A stretch of 64,000 bases of DNA, taken from the NCBI GenBank assembly GCA_905221605.1, contig CAJNDS010002475.1, positions 159,001-223,000 on the forward strand, read 5' to 3'. Every line of letters begins with the position of its first letter. The first letter of the stretch is position 1. Position numbers and translations under genes: made by a program. Of this stretch, positions 9,017 through 19,980 are shown piece after piece. Below the pieces are notes generated by a model. The model saw only the letters and a program-made list of their open reading frames with translations. It was not told the origin of the DNA and made no database searches. This DNA is from Symbiodinium natans (lineage: Eukaryota; Sar; Dinophyceae; Suessiales; Symbiodiniaceae).

Positions 9017-9789
9017 GGCCGAGATGGAGCCGGATCTTGCGTACCTTGAATCAGAGGCCCGACCAGATCTTGAGCCCTGCGTCCCTGAACCTCGAAGCCT
9101 ACCTTCGGGACCAGATGAACCCCAAAAGTGGGGAGTCATATACTCTATGCTACTATAGTTCCTAGTCAGGTATATGAACCATAAACCCTTTTAGGGCTCA
9201 TTTGGTCCCCAAGGAACATTGTCAGTTTTTGTGGTTGTTTCGGAGTCCTGGGTTAGGCATTCAGTGCCTTGGGGTCTGTGGTTTGGACGTTATACAAACA
9301 TTTGGAAACATCGTATGCAGCTCCACTGCAACCCCTTCACAGTCACGCTAAACGCCGAAGACAACTTTCGCAGACTGAACTACTGCTACCCCTTAAAGCC
9401 ACAGACCCGTAATGCTTAGCAGGACATCCGCGACCCCTTTTCCAAGGCCGGGCAGTGCCATAGGATCGAGGAAATCCCCCCCCCTCCCCCCCCCTGCCCC
9501 AAGGAGATGATGGGACCCGTCAAGTTCGGGCTTCGGGTTTGGTAAGTTTTCATTGGTTGGAGTTGGACCCGAAGTGCCTCAACAATTATCAACCGACTCA
9601 GCGACATACCACAAAAGGACCTTACAGGAAGTTGCTTCCCCCATATGTTCTTCTTTTGAGGACTTTCCCATTTCCAAGGGTATGGCATCGGGGCACGCAC
9701 GAAATGTTTTTAGGCAAGGGGCGCCTCGCCAGAACATAATTTGCTGGGCGAAGCCCGTGTCAGCATTTGGCTTTGGGTGTGTCTCCTAA
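9017..9789 (+). CDS. Predicted gene around a family G intron
   Basis: First exon 9017-9108 contains a possible start ATG at 9024 (MEPDLAYLESEARPDLEPCV...). It joins 9214 onward (TLSVFVVVSESWVRHSV) if 9109-9213, a family G element, is removed as a GA-AG intron; the frame then stays open to 9419. Further candidates are 9423-9541 (DIRDPFSKAGQCHRIEEI, a proline run, then donor GTAAGT) and a last exon ending QNIICWAKPVSAFGFGCVS at 9789. Phases between the later exons do not all agree. The start lies only 64 bases beyond the previous gene's stop. Product unknown. Confidence 0.4.
9108..9209. mobile_element. Family G inverted-repeat element, copy 2
   Basis: GGACCAGATGAACCCCAAAA ... TTTTAGGGCTCATTTGGTCC, the diverged counterpart of the copy at 2713. 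Confidence 0.75.
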
Positions 9790-9889
9790 ACCCTAAACCC
9801 TATAAACCCTATCAATTACTATAAGCCCTAAACCCTAAACCCTCTAAACCCAATATATTACCATAAGCCCTAAACCCGAAACCCCGCTT
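9787..9889. repeat. Degenerate telomere-type repeat
   Basis: CCCTAAA units mixed with TATAAACCC variants, ending just before the predicted microexon at 9901. Confidence 0.8.
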
Positions 9890-9900
9890 TCACTGTGCAG

Positions 9901-11049
9901 AGGCCTGGTGTTCTGTCAAGAGCCAAGAAGGTGAGCACCATAAACCCTCCCAACGGATCCTCTCCCCAAGCCAGAAAGCCCAAAGCTGTCCGAGTCACCC
10001 TGACTTCATCAAACCCACAGCCCCAGAGCTTTCGGGCTTCCGCCGGAAGTTGAAAGTTGAGGGTTTCCCTCAACCCTAAACCCTAAGCCCTAAACCCTAA
10101 ACCCTAAACCCTAAACCCTATAACCTGTAACCCTATAACCCTATAACCCTATAACCCTATAACCCTATAACCCTATAACCCTATAACCCTATAACCCTAT
10201 AACCCTATAACCCTATAACCCTATAACCCTATAACCCTATAACCCTATAACCCTAAACCCGAAAAGGCGATATTACCGATGAAGCGGCGGGCGGATCTCG
10301 CATCGGAGCCCCAGGAGATGGAGAGCCAGAGGCTGGGGGTAGGGTTCGAGGGCTCTTTGGGTTTAGGGGTTAAGGGTTTTTGGTTTAATTTAGCATTTAG
10401 GGTTTAGCGGGGGGTCGTGCAAGGCTTGTAGGGTTCGAGGGATCTTTGGGTTTGGGGGTTTTAGGGTTTAGGGTTTGGGTTTTGGGTTTAGGGTTGAGGT
10501 TCTTGGGTTTGGGGTGGGGGGGGCAGGGGGGGGGGGAAGGGGTGAGGGGTCGGGTGGGTTAGGGAACCTTCGAAAGGCTGGCACTCGCTTGGTTTCGTTC
10601 TGCTGGTTGCTGAGGGTGGAGATGTCCAGCCTTAGGATGGGAGTTTCATTGTATGTTCGGTTTGGGCTGACCTCTTTCAAGTTCACACGAAAAAAAGACC
10701 AAGAGTTCAGCAAGGCACCAGGTACTGCCAGGTAGCTAGAGCAGCCAAACCCCTACCATTTGCTTAAGAACCCCGCCACCCCCCGCCGCAAACAAAAAAA
10801 TATTCTTCCTCATAAGGGTGACATAGGGATTATGTTCTTTCATTGCTTTTCCATTTTTTTGACCTTTTTTTGGGGGGGGACTTCTTAAGCAAATAGTCGA
10901 CTCGGAGGCAGAATTTCCAGGGCAAGCGCGAGCGGACAGTCCGAGCGCTGATGCAGTCCTTCCTGCGAATGCAGGACCAAGGGCTGCCCCGGAGCACGAA
11001 ATGCCCCAACTTCCCCTCCTCCCCCTGCTCCCCCCCCCCCAAACTCTAA
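9901..11049 (+). CDS. Predicted five-exon gene with telomere-repeat introns
   Basis: Exons 9901-9930 (RPGVLSRAKK, between CACTGTGCAG and GTGAGC), 9975-10055 (KAQSCPSHPDFIKPTAPELS...), 10267-10338 (AILPMKRRADLASEPQEMES...), 10577-10731 (AGTRLVSFCWLLRVEMSSLR...) and 10908-11049 (QNFQGKRERTVRALMQSFLR..., TAA). All four junctions agree in phase. The second intron is an almost pure telomere-variant array and the fourth holds a family B element. Basic protein, no domain recognised. The final stop might be replaced by further splicing. Confidence 0.45.
10072..10258. repeat. CCCTAAA array passing into an 8-bp CCCTATAA array
   Basis: Standard 7-bp units up to about 10117, then about 17 units of CCCTATAA to 10252. 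Lies in a predicted phase-0 intron. Confidence 0.95.
10754..10897. mobile_element. Family B inverted-repeat element, copy 2
   Basis: TACCATTTGCTTAAGAACCC at the left, CTTCTTAAGCAAATAGT at the right, with the shared CATAAGGGTGACATAGGG inside. Confidence 0.75.
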
Positions 11050-11199
11050 ACCCCGTGCCCTAAACCCTAAATGGGGATGTTCTCGGGAGGTCTAGTCTAG
11101 TCTTCCCCTGTGTTCGATCGAGCCTGGGGCCTGGGGCACCCAGTGGATCCGGGATTGCGAAAGGGATTTGCCTCCTGAGTGCTTGGGCTCGCCGACGGC

Positions 11200-11583
11200 C
11201 GCCGGCTCCAAGTTCTTTCCATGAACCGATGTAAGCAAAGCTGGCACGCGGAAGCGAGCATCGCTGCACATACTCTATAGCACCTCGAACCGGTCGACAG
11301 ATGATCATGATAGCCATGGTCAGCCTAGCTTTGGTAGCTTGCTTAAGGATGTATTGATCCACGGCGCTCCTTGCTTGGGCGGAACCGCTCTCATCTTGGC
11401 CACATGCCAAGCTGTGGTATGCTGGAGAATTCCTTTTTGGTCCCCAAGGAATTCTGGGAAAGATGCAGCCACCAGTACGTAGGCTTCAGCATCAAGGTCG
11501 CAAGACAGCGATGCCCGACAGTAGGAATGGTCTTTTGGCGGCGCAAGATAGGCTGTTGCCCGGCTCAGCCAGATACAATATAA
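11200..11583 (+). CDS. Coding-like stretch, reading frame unresolved
   Basis: All three + frames are open for long stretches between about 11371 and 11583. One reads NSFLVPKEFWERCSHQYVGF, another SSWPHAKLWYAGEFLFGPQG, another DVLIHGAPCLGGTALILATC. Codon-level inspection alone cannot choose. It is followed by an AT-rich tract. I take it as probably exonic without assigning a product. It also shows how easily a frame in this genome can look coding. Confidence 0.3.
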
Positions 11584-11595
11584 ATAAATCAATAA

Positions 11596-11626
<31 letters not shown>

Positions 11627-11733
11627 GATTTATTTATTTATTTATTTATATTTTATTTGTATAAATATGAATATAAATGTAAATATAAATTTAGATATAA
11701 ATAAATTATATGTATATATATATATATATATAA
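11584..11733. repeat. AT-rich ATTTATAT/TA repeat
   Basis: Nearly pure A/T with (TA)n and TTTA tetranucleotide runs, a sharp composition break from both sides. Confidence 0.9.
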
Positions 11734-11951
11734 ATGGTTTGTCACTTGTTGCATCTCTTGTTCGTCACCTCAAAGTGTGGTCAATCAGGTCACCATGCGC
11801 GGGGAGCTGAACAGTATGATGACTGCGCGGCCCCAAAGTGCTTGTTATTGTTTTTTTTGGGCTCCTTGGTATTGAATGTTGTTGAGGAGAGCAACTTTGT
11901 TCCTTCCTTGGCGGCTCCTGAAGCGCTACACACACGCAAAGACTGCTGCAA
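11734..11951 (+). CDS. Possible exon with hydrophobic segment
   Basis: Open frame from an ATG at 11734 containing CLLLFFLGSLVLNVV, a possible membrane segment, and ending DCCK before a GTAGCA donor-like site. No acceptor or homology. Low confidence. Confidence 0.25.
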
Positions 11952-14091
11952 GGTAGCACTGTAGAGTCGGGGAATGAAGAAGTTCCACAACCAATCTTCG
12001 GATGATAAGTGTTTCGGTTTAGGTTTTTTGGTCTCCCCAACACTGAATATGCAAAACACAGCGCTAAAAGATGTTCAGGCTTACGAAAGTTCAAGAACTG
12101 CGCCTCGATATCGAGGACCCGAAAAGCCCCCAAGAAGCAAGACCTAAACCCCCCTAAACCCTAAACCCTAAACCCTAACCCCTAAACCCTAAACCCCAGA
12201 TCCTCACATCCACGAACGCCGGTCCCCCAATCCTGCCCCAAAGAGCAACACGAAACAACCGACAAAAAGCACCCTGGACGCTAAAGCGTAGCCCCAAGAC
12301 CACAAGCTTTCATGCCCTGAGAAGCCAAGAAGCCGCTAGGTCGGGGGTGTGCGGATCGAGCAGGCACTGGAAAAGGCAGGAACTGGAGCTTCAGAGAGGA
12401 GTGTGTTCTCCAATCCGAAACCCCACTGAAGCCTCTTCAAGATGATCATGCGAGGTATAGAGAATATAGTGCTTCCAACCGGCTGTTGTCGAGGCATGAT
12501 TGCGGCCACCAGATTGCAGGATCACAGGGTTATTCTAAGACGCTGGAAGCAGGAAATCGAGCCGTTGCCTGGATCCTCCGCAAGCGCCTAGTAGATGCAG
12601 CGTTGCCGCCACCTTCTTCACTGCCCGCAACAAGGGGAAACCTAGGTTCCCTCCTGTCTCCTTGATTCCGCAGAATTGAAATCCGTTTTTGCGGATGCCC
12701 ATCTCGCTACGCACCTCAAGGCTTCGGGGCTGAGGGTCTCAACTTCTCAACTTCAACCTCGTCAAGCCGATTCAAGCCCTTCCGCCCCATGTGAAGCCGA
12801 GTGGACCATGAGCCCCCTGAATTTCCCTAAGCACCCACAGCACCCAGAACCCTAAAGCCCAACACTTCATGGCCTAAAGAGCTCCTGGTTTCTTCTGGAA
12901 AAAGGGGCGGAAGCCGACATCCCAATTCCACTTCGAGGTTCCAGTACCCCCTTTCCCGGCTCCCCGTAGCTTTTTTGGAGCTTATACCCAATCCCCACAA
13001 GTCCCAATCAATCCCCCAACTCTAATGCCGAGATCTGCTGGAGTTGTCTTGTCGGCTCAGCAGCAGACTCCAGCATCACCCTACCGGCCCCTTGTGCCTT
13101 GAAGGTGGGCTGGGAGAGGGGAGGAAATGGCTTAGGTTTTTAGAAGCCGCTTGAGTTCCCGATTTCGGGTCATCTCTTAGGGCTTTGACAGTAGAGTTCA
13201 GGTTTTAGCTTTTTACTCACTTTACTCAGCCTTGCGTTGTGCCCCGCATTTCGGCTTTAGGGGTCAGGAGTTTAGCCTGTTCGCTTCAGACTAGTGCCTC
13301 TGAGCTCTGTGTGCCTCTGAGCTCGGTCTCTGTCTTTGTCTCTGTGCCGTCCCATCCCTGTCTGGATCACACAGTGCACCCAAACCCGCTCTTAGTCATT
13401 GTAATGGCAGGTTCCTCAAGCACCTCACAACCGGGCAGGGATGTCCAGGTTTGAGGGTTCGATGAGGTTTCGATGAAGCGTGGTTCTTTGCGGGTTGGCT
13501 ACGGCGTCAGATCGGAACTCTGAAGAATCTTGGTGATGCTGGAAGGCTCAGAACCATGCCGCCAGGAGGCCCGGGGTAGATGCCATTCCGGATTCAGATG
13601 GGCTTTGGGTTTCATTTTTCGAGGTTATCTTGGGGTTTTAGGTCTGGTGTTCAGGGCCAGACGTTGAGGCTTAGCGGGTGGGGGCGCAGTGACGTTGTGT
13701 TTCCGTGTTCGGGCCATTGGTACCTGGTAGAGTCTGTCGGATTCCAGAAGATTTCTTTCTGGACGTCCGAGGAAAGCATTGCAGGTCGTTGTCGGACTCT
13801 TGAACTTCGAACTGTTTGGGGTTTTGTGGGTTTCGCGGGCTCACCTCCTCAAGCAATGAATGCAGGAAAGGAGCAAAGGAATCGAGCTTACTAGATTGTC
13901 CTTGTTGATGTCGAAACGAATGGGAAGAGTAGATAACGAACGTCAGGATTTGAGCTGGAGTTGAGGGTATAAGATGTTTGGGGACTTTCAGAGGTCAAAG
14001 CGTAGGCCGTGTACAGAAGCAGCACCGTTGGCTTTCGGTTGGTTGAGCACGTGAATCAGGCTCAGATTCCTTGACAAGTTAACATTCTCAG
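11952..14091. other. Mostly non-coding; short CCCTAAA array
   Basis: CCCTAAA repeats at 12144-12195. An open frame near 13700-13795 (GHWYLVESVGFQKISFWTSE) ends at GCAG|GTCGTT and could be an exon. Otherwise nothing is recognised. Confidence 0.35.
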
Positions 14092-14219
14092 GCCAAGCAC
14101 TGAGTGCTGGAATCAGTTGGTGCTGCCAGGAGGAGTGTCCATCACATCCATCAACCGTGAGACGGATCTGGATGAGATGATTCTGGAGGCACGTTCCTAC
14201 ATGCGCTGTACTCTACACA
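14092..14219 (+). CDS. Predicted internal exon
   Basis: Follows AACATTCTCAG and reads ECWNQLVLPGGVSITSINRE then TDLDEMILEARSYMRCTLH before GTCACCC. 128 nt, phase 1 in and 1 out. No partner exon is fixed. Product unknown. Confidence 0.4.
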
Positions 14220-14507
14220 GTCACCCTAAACCCCAAACCCTGAACACCCTGAACACCTTGAATGCCATGCACCGAACTGCAAGCATCACAGGTTGCAGAG
14301 TAGCGGCGTAGTGGTCACTGGACAAGAGCTGCAGAAAGCGTCCCCGAGTTGCCAGCCAAGCCCTCCCTTACTAGGGTCTAGGGTTTAAGGGCCAACCCTG
14401 AGGCCTGAACCCTTACTAGGGTCTCCTGCCTAGGGTCCGGGGCATATGGGCTTGGGGTTGAGCGGTTTGGGCGCAAAGGGCACCAATTGAGCACTCAACC
14501 GACTGAG

Positions 14508-14567
14508 GTCAAGAAGCGAAAGGAAGCCGGTATGCCTTCACTGGGCAAGGTCCGGTTCCGGGACTCA
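14508..14567 (+). CDS. Predicted exon abutting a family A element
   Basis: After CGACTGAG the frame reads VKKRKEAGMPSLGKVRFRDS and stops exactly at CTTGGTAGCCCC, the left end of a family A element, as in the proven case at 34494. The right end of the element is missing, being replaced by a family F element. Confidence 0.4.
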
Positions 14568-14755
14568 CTTGGTAGCCCCGTGGTGCACCCTTATGCCCAA
14601 TCCCTTTTGGGTTCGAGGTAACCTTATAAAGTCTCCAACCCCAAAACAGGGTAATATAGGGGTCGGAAGAATTACTAAGAATATTCCCTGATAGTCCCTT
14701 TGTAATCATACGGCAATAACCCTCCAAAACCCCAGTCTAATTATTGAGGCCCCTA
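14568..14755. mobile_element. Family A left end joined to a family F element
   Basis: 14568 to about 14660 matches family A without its right repeat; 14661-14755 matches family F (GGGGTCGGAAGAATTACTAA...GAGGCCCCTA). A nested or recombined pair. Confidence 0.6.
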
Positions 14756-14881
14756 CAGTAGGACTTTGGGGGCTGAGACTTGAAGATCTAGGCATTTGGT
14801 TCAGAATCTCCACGATCCCATCTCTCCAAATTTGCTTCCATTCCCTACTACCGTCACGGTGCCGAGGAGCCGCTTAAGAGC

Positions 14882-14975
14882 ACACACCCACACACACACA
14901 GGGTTTAGGGTTTAGGGCATAGGGCTTAGGGTTTAGGGTTTAAGGTTTAGGGTTGGGGACACACACACACACACA
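14882..14975. repeat. TTTAGGG array inside a CA microsatellite
   Basis: Seven to eight TTTAGGG-type units at about 14900-14955, with (CA)n on both sides, as if the telomere repeat was inserted into the CA tract. Confidence 0.85.
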
Positions 14976-15119
14976 TTGCGTTCTGACCCTAAGCAGATGA
15001 CTTGGCCTTCAACGCGATCTTTCAGTAACCTCGAAAGCCGCCCACTTAAGCCCCTGGCTCAGAACACAGGCCCCACAACCTTGAAGGTTTTCTGCTTCGA
15101 CGGTCTTAAGAAACACAGC

Positions 15120-15560
15120 TTTAGAATTTACAGTTCTCGCGGTCTTGCGGTATAGAAATATTCAGCGTTGTCAAACAAAAACAAAAGTGCATGCTTTTAA
15201 TGGTTCAATCTTTCCACATTTTCAGGATGACTCTGTTCACGTTTTCCCAGAAAATGCCACGTTTTCTGTACTTTATTTTGAGCCCTGTGACTCTAGTTAC
15301 TTTAACGATGAACTCGGTCATAGGAAGATCCAGTTTCTGGAGCCGTTTCTGGCTTTGTGTTGACAAATCGCCAAGCAATATTCTGTGCGGTACGTCTTGT
15401 ATCAACAGGAACTGGAAATACATTTCATATGCTGACAACGGACATGGAACATCATGCATGCTACATCATAGATGCTAAGTTGAATATTCCGCAGTACGTA
15501 TCTATATTTGCATAGCAATATCTTTGTTATATGCTGTTTGGCAGTCAACTCTTGTAATAC
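15120..15560. other. AT-richer segment with long open frames
   Basis: Open frames on both strands overlap (for example + 15145-15363 and - 15205-15459), so none can be preferred. Composition is lower in G+C than the surroundings. Confidence 0.3.
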
Positions 15561-15835
15561 GAGGGATATGAACAGCTTTCATCACTTGCAACGCGATGTG
15601 CACTGGCTACATCCCCCCTTCCTTGCAGATCTCTGTAGGGGTGTTGTTCGTCAGTTTCAGCCCGTGAACTTAGTGAGCGATTTTTGGGGCGCACCCCTTC
15701 AAGGGGTCCTGCATTTGCGCAGAACAGATTAGAACAGCATATTGAATATCCTCTTTGCTGCAAATACGCACATGCACACGCACGTCGGTTACCCAGTGAA
15801 GTGTTCGGAGGTTCCCAGCCCTAAACCCTACACTT

Positions 15836-15921
15836 GGCATGCGTCCCCCTATTTCTAGCAGTCCTTAATTGGGGGTACTATCATCCCTATTCAGGACTAC
15901 CAGTATATGAGGGAACATCCC
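15836..15921. mobile_element. Family C inverted-repeat element, copy 1
   Basis: Contains AGCAGTCCTTAATTGGGG and TATGAGGGAACATCCC, the left and right halves of the family C consensus. Confidence 0.65.
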
Positions 15922-15923
15922 GA

Positions 15924-15992
15924 CCCTAAACCCTAAACCCTAAACCCTAAACCCTGAACCCTGAACCCTAAACCCTAAACCCTAAACCCTAA
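15924..15992. repeat. Telomere-type array (CCCTAAA)n
   Basis: About ten units, two of them CCCTGAA variants. It ends 14 bases before the predicted exon at 16007. Confidence 0.93.
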
Positions 15993-16006
15993 ACTCCTTG
16001 TTACAG

Positions 16007-16059
16007 GCCAGCATGGTCGACTACGAGCTCTGCAAGCTGCTGGCCTCGACATTTGCTGG
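16007..16059 (+). CDS. Predicted exon after a telomere array
   Basis: CTTGTTACAG acceptor, then ASMVDYELCKLLASTFAG with strongly GC-ending codons, and a GTGTTT donor-like site. Too short for a functional call. Confidence 0.4.
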
Positions 16060-16280
16060 GTGTTTACTGGATCCTTGTTAAAAAAACCTTGTAATTTTGC
16101 AGTTTTTTCCGTATTAAATTTCCCAATAAGGAATAAACATGATAGTGTTTTAGAATAACCCCAACAATGAAGCAGTTTAAGGGTTGAGGGTTTAGGGCTT
16201 AGGGTCTAGTGTTTAGGGGGCTTAGGGTTTGGGGCTTGGGGTCAGTGAGGGTTTGCTTAAGGCTTACGCTCCCCCCCCCC

Positions 16281-16430
16281 CGCTTAAGACCCCCCCCCCC
16301 CCAAAAAAAAAAAAAGCAAATACAGTAAAATAAAGGATAACAATCCCAAAACTAACCTTATAAGGAAGAATATTTGTGTTGTTTTTTGTTTTCTTTTTGG
16401 GGGAGGGGGTGGCTTCTTTAGCAAATAGTA
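16281..16430. mobile_element. Family B inverted-repeat element, copy 3
   Basis: CGCTTAAGACCCCC ... CTTTAGCAAATAGTAG with internal CTTATAAGGAAGAATA. Long C and A runs replace part of the left half. Confidence 0.65.
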
Positions 16431-16537
16431 GTTGAAAGGTATAGGCAGCAGTGGCATGGACCTTTAAGAATAATTCGGGAAACCCCTTACTTTCCTGTGA
16501 GACAACTCACCAAGCTGAAGCCCTTGAAGTCTCCTAG

Positions 16538-16631
16538 TTTAGGGTTTAGGGTTTAGGGTTTAGGGTTTAGGGTTTAGGGTTTAGGGTTTAGGGTTTAGGG
16601 TTTAGGGTTTAGGGTTTAGGGTTTAGGGTTC
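16538..16631. repeat. Telomere-type array (TTTAGGG)n
   Basis: About thirteen perfect units. Confidence 0.96.
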
Positions 16632-16849
16632 TTGGTTCTTCTCCCTTGAGCCATTTGATCCTTATGGTACAGGTGCTCCGGAAGAAGAACAAGAAGCAAC
16701 AGAGAGCGAGGGAGAGAGAGTTTCATCACCGGAGAAGATCCTAACGCAGGGACGGGACCTTCCGAGTCATCTTGTTCCTTCCGTATTATATATATATGGT
16801 CACCCCCCCCCCCCTACGACAGACCCTGGAATTGCATTTCCAGTCTGTC

Positions 16850-17575
16850 CAGGAAGGGGGCGGCAGTTTGGAAACTCGAGCGGGAGCCTCAAAATCCAAA
16901 AATCGAGCAAATTCCTCGACTTTCCAAAATTCCAAAAATCCAAAAATTCCAACCCAAGTTTCGGATTTTTGGAAACTCGAGCGGGAGCCTCAAAATCCAA
17001 AAATCGAGCAAATTCCTCGAGTTTCCAAAATTCCAAAAATCCAAAAATTCCAACCCAAGTTTCGGATTTTTGGAAACTCGAGCGGGAGCCTCAAAGTCCA
17101 AAAATCGAGCAAATTCCTCGAGTTTCCAAAATTCCAAAAATCCAAAAATTCCAACCCAAGTTTCGGATGTTTGGAAACTCGAGCGGGAGCGTCAAAATCC
17201 AAAAATCGAGCAAATTCCTCGAGTTTCCAAAATTCCAAACCTTGGGGTGATGTTTTTGGATTTTTGGGATTTTGGAAACTCGAGGAATTTGCTCGATTTT
17301 TGGATTTGGAGGCTCCCGCTCGAGTTTCCAAAATTCCAAAAATCCAAAAATTCCAACGCAAGTTTAGGATTTTTGGAAACTCGAACGGGAGCGTCAAAAT
17401 CCAAAAATCGAGCAAATTCCTCGAGTTTCCAAAATTCCAAACCTTGGGGTGGTTTTTTTTGGATTTTTGGAATTTTGGAAACTCGAGGAATTTGCTCGAT
17501 TTTTGGATTTTGAGGCTCCCGTTCGAGTTTCCAAAAATCCAAACCTTTGGGGTGGATTTTGGAATTTTGGAAACT
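16850..17575. repeat. 101-bp satellite with internal inverted copies
   Basis: Units contain GGAAACTCGAGCGGGAGCC and GCAAATTCCTCGAGTTTCC, so each unit carries its own CTCGAG-centred inverted repeat. Units at about 16869, 16970, 17071 and 17172 are direct; from about 17240 blocks are inverted. Long open frames exist in several frames on both strands because the unit lacks stops. I treat them as artefacts, not a gene. Confidence 0.9.
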
Positions 17576-17599
17576 GGAGTTTGGATAAGATTTTTTCAG

Positions 17600-18830
17600 G
17601 GGTTCTTATATGATTCCTTATTATGATTTAGGCTGCCTATTCAATTTTATAATACTCCTGTTCACTTTAATGGGGGTCCGTATTTAAGGAATAAGATTCC
17701 TAATCATTTTACTAGCATTCAAAGTGATTTTCAATAGGGTTCCTGTATTTGTTTAATGAGGTTCGTATTGAATTTTAAAGGATGCCTATTAAAGGCCTTT
17801 ATTGGGTTTAAGATTGATTCCTATTCATTTTACTCAAATGCCAAGAAATTTGAATACGATTCTTAGTCATTTTATTAGCATTCTTATTCCTAGTTAGTTT
17901 TAATAAAAGTTGTAATAAATTAGCCTAAGAATTTTAATAAGCATCATAACAAACTTTAAACATATTCCTATTAATGTCAATAGGCTTCTTGTTCATTTTC
18001 ATAAGATGTCGTACAATTTCTAATTGGATTCCGTTTGCTTTGACAAGCTTCCTATTCATGTAAAAAGGCTTCTGATTAATTGGAATAGGCTTCGTATTCA
18101 TTTTAGCAGGGTTTCTCATTCATGTTGACAGGATTCCTAATAATGTTCATAGGATTCCTACTAGATTCCACAGTGCTCCGATTATGCTTTTAAATCCTGT
18201 TCCCTATTCATTTCACTTGGACTCGAAGTAATGTTATTGTAACTCCTTTTAATTTTATTAGCAATCCTATTTATTAAACGTTTTAATAGGGTTCATCATC
18301 GTTCTAACAGTACGACTCTTATTGTTTCAAGTTTTAAAGCGTCCACGTTACTTTTTTTATAGAATTTTATTGGCTCCTCTTAATCTTTTAATAGGATTCA
18401 TCTTCATGTTAAACGGATTCCTGTTACTCTTAAAAGAATTCATAGATTCTTTTGTAGGGTTCCTATTAATTTTAATAGCATTCCTATGAATTCAAAAGGG
18501 TTCCTATTCATTTCAATGGCCTTCCTCTGATTCCTCTGAATTTAGGACTCCAAGAAAATTTAATAGGAGCCCTGTTAATTTAATAAGCTTCTACGTATTT
18601 CAACCAGGTTCTTATTGATTGTACTAGGATTCTTACTAAGTTTTCACAAAAGACTCGTCTCAATTTCAATAGGGTTCTCATTCATTTTAATGGGTTTCCT
18701 ATTGATTTAAATGGGATTCCTATTGAACTCATACGAACCCTATGAATCCGTTTAAATTTTATAGGAACCCAAGTAAAACTAAAGGCAATCTTATTGAAAT
18801 TAATAGCAATCCACGATGTCCAGCAAATTG
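17600..18830. repeat. Degenerate AT-rich minisatellite
   Basis: Repeated variants of TTTTAATAGGATTCCTATTC and its complement at irregular 25-35 bp spacing for about 1.2 kb. No open frame of note. Confidence 0.7.
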
Positions 18831-18989
18831 TTCAGGTCACTTCTGTTTGAGCACTCGCTCGAGCAATTGCTGAGTGGATCAAATTGTGTGAATTAAGCTT
18901 TTTGGAATCAACGAAGTTAACGAAAGTGTTTCAAATCAATTACGGTAGACAAATCTGTGAAGTTGAGTAAATATTTAATGAATTAGTAA

Positions 18990-19248
18990 AACCCTACCAT
19001 GACCAAACTGGCAGGCCGATCTGTCGGACTTCAGGGAAGAGCATATGGAGACGTGTTTTTTTTTTTTTTTTTTTTTGGGGGGGGGGGGGGAGGTACCATA
19101 TATAGATATATACACATATATATATATATATGTATATACCTATTGTTTGTTAACGTGTCTGGCTGCTGTGTGCAGCTATGCTGTCCGTAGCCTTTTTTTC
19201 GCTTCCGGGGTCTGTCGTAGGGGGGGGGTGAGCATATATATATATATA

Positions 19249-19279
<31 letters not shown>

Positions 19280-19280
19280 C
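18990..19280. repeat. Simple-sequence cluster
   Basis: Poly-T and poly-G runs (about 19057-19091), (TA)n tracts and a (CT)n tract (about 19247-19275). Confidence 0.9.
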
Positions 19281-19517
19281 TTTTTCCGATTCTTCATCTT
19301 CTCAATTTCAGCCTCTACCAGTAGCATATAAATCTATCAATGCTTCCTTTTCCCAATTCACTCTATTGAAAAGGAGAAGAAAATCAGGGTTTAGGGATGT
19401 CACTTTTCAACTATCTCGAAGCTTTGCTAACTCCCCCGATATTTCCGGATGCCAGAATACCTCCACGGAAAAAGAGACAAAGGCTTCCCCTAAATGGACC
19501 CTAAAGGTCCAAATCTA

Positions 19518-19613
19518 GGGGTCGGAATCATTTCTTTACACTATTCCCTTATGGTCCCTTGAGAATATACTATAGTAACCTCCAAAACCCTATTCAAATC
19601 ATTAAGGCCCCGT
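19518..19613. mobile_element. Family F short repeat element
   Basis: GGGGTCGGAATCATTTCTTT ... CATTAAGGCCCC. The clearest of the family F copies. Confidence 0.6.
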
Positions 19614-19735
19614 ACGCACATAGGCAGTATCGACAGAGCTGCATTTTCCTCCCGCATTCCCTACCATCTCACTTATGCCATGGCCCCAGGGCACGTGATG
19701 AAGCGCAACGGAGAGTCCGGCGCGGCCCTGAGATA

Positions 19736-19780
19736 TTTAGGGTTTAGGGGTTTAGGATTTAGGGTTTAGGGTTTAGGGTT
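19736..19780. repeat. Telomere-type repeat (TTTAGGG)n
   Basis: About six imperfect units. Confidence 0.88.
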
Positions 19781-19980
19781 GCTTCGGGCCCAGATTCCTA
19801 GCCCTGGCACTCTGGTGGGATTCTTTGACGAGTTCGGAAGCGTGGGGCCTGCAGAAAAGGCAAGTCGAGCTGCTCTTCTCGATGCGCTTCCAGCAATATG
19901 GTTCGGTGGACTGTGATGGCTTGCATTTTGTGCACACGAAGGCTCCACTCCCGGGCCCTATGAACCCAAAATCTCGATCA

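Noticed and set aside
11475-11496. A 22-nt intron similar to the one proposed at 52572
   Set aside because: Two other frames read straight through without any stop, so no intron is needed.
16538-16631. Chromosome end or newly healed telomere
   Set aside because: Ordinary sequence continues on both sides, and about twenty-five similar arrays in both orientations occur in the window.
16772-17626. Long open frame (284 codons) on the + strand with others overlapping on both strands
   Set aside because: It lies wholly within the 101-bp satellite; the frames merely follow the repeat and are open in several registers.
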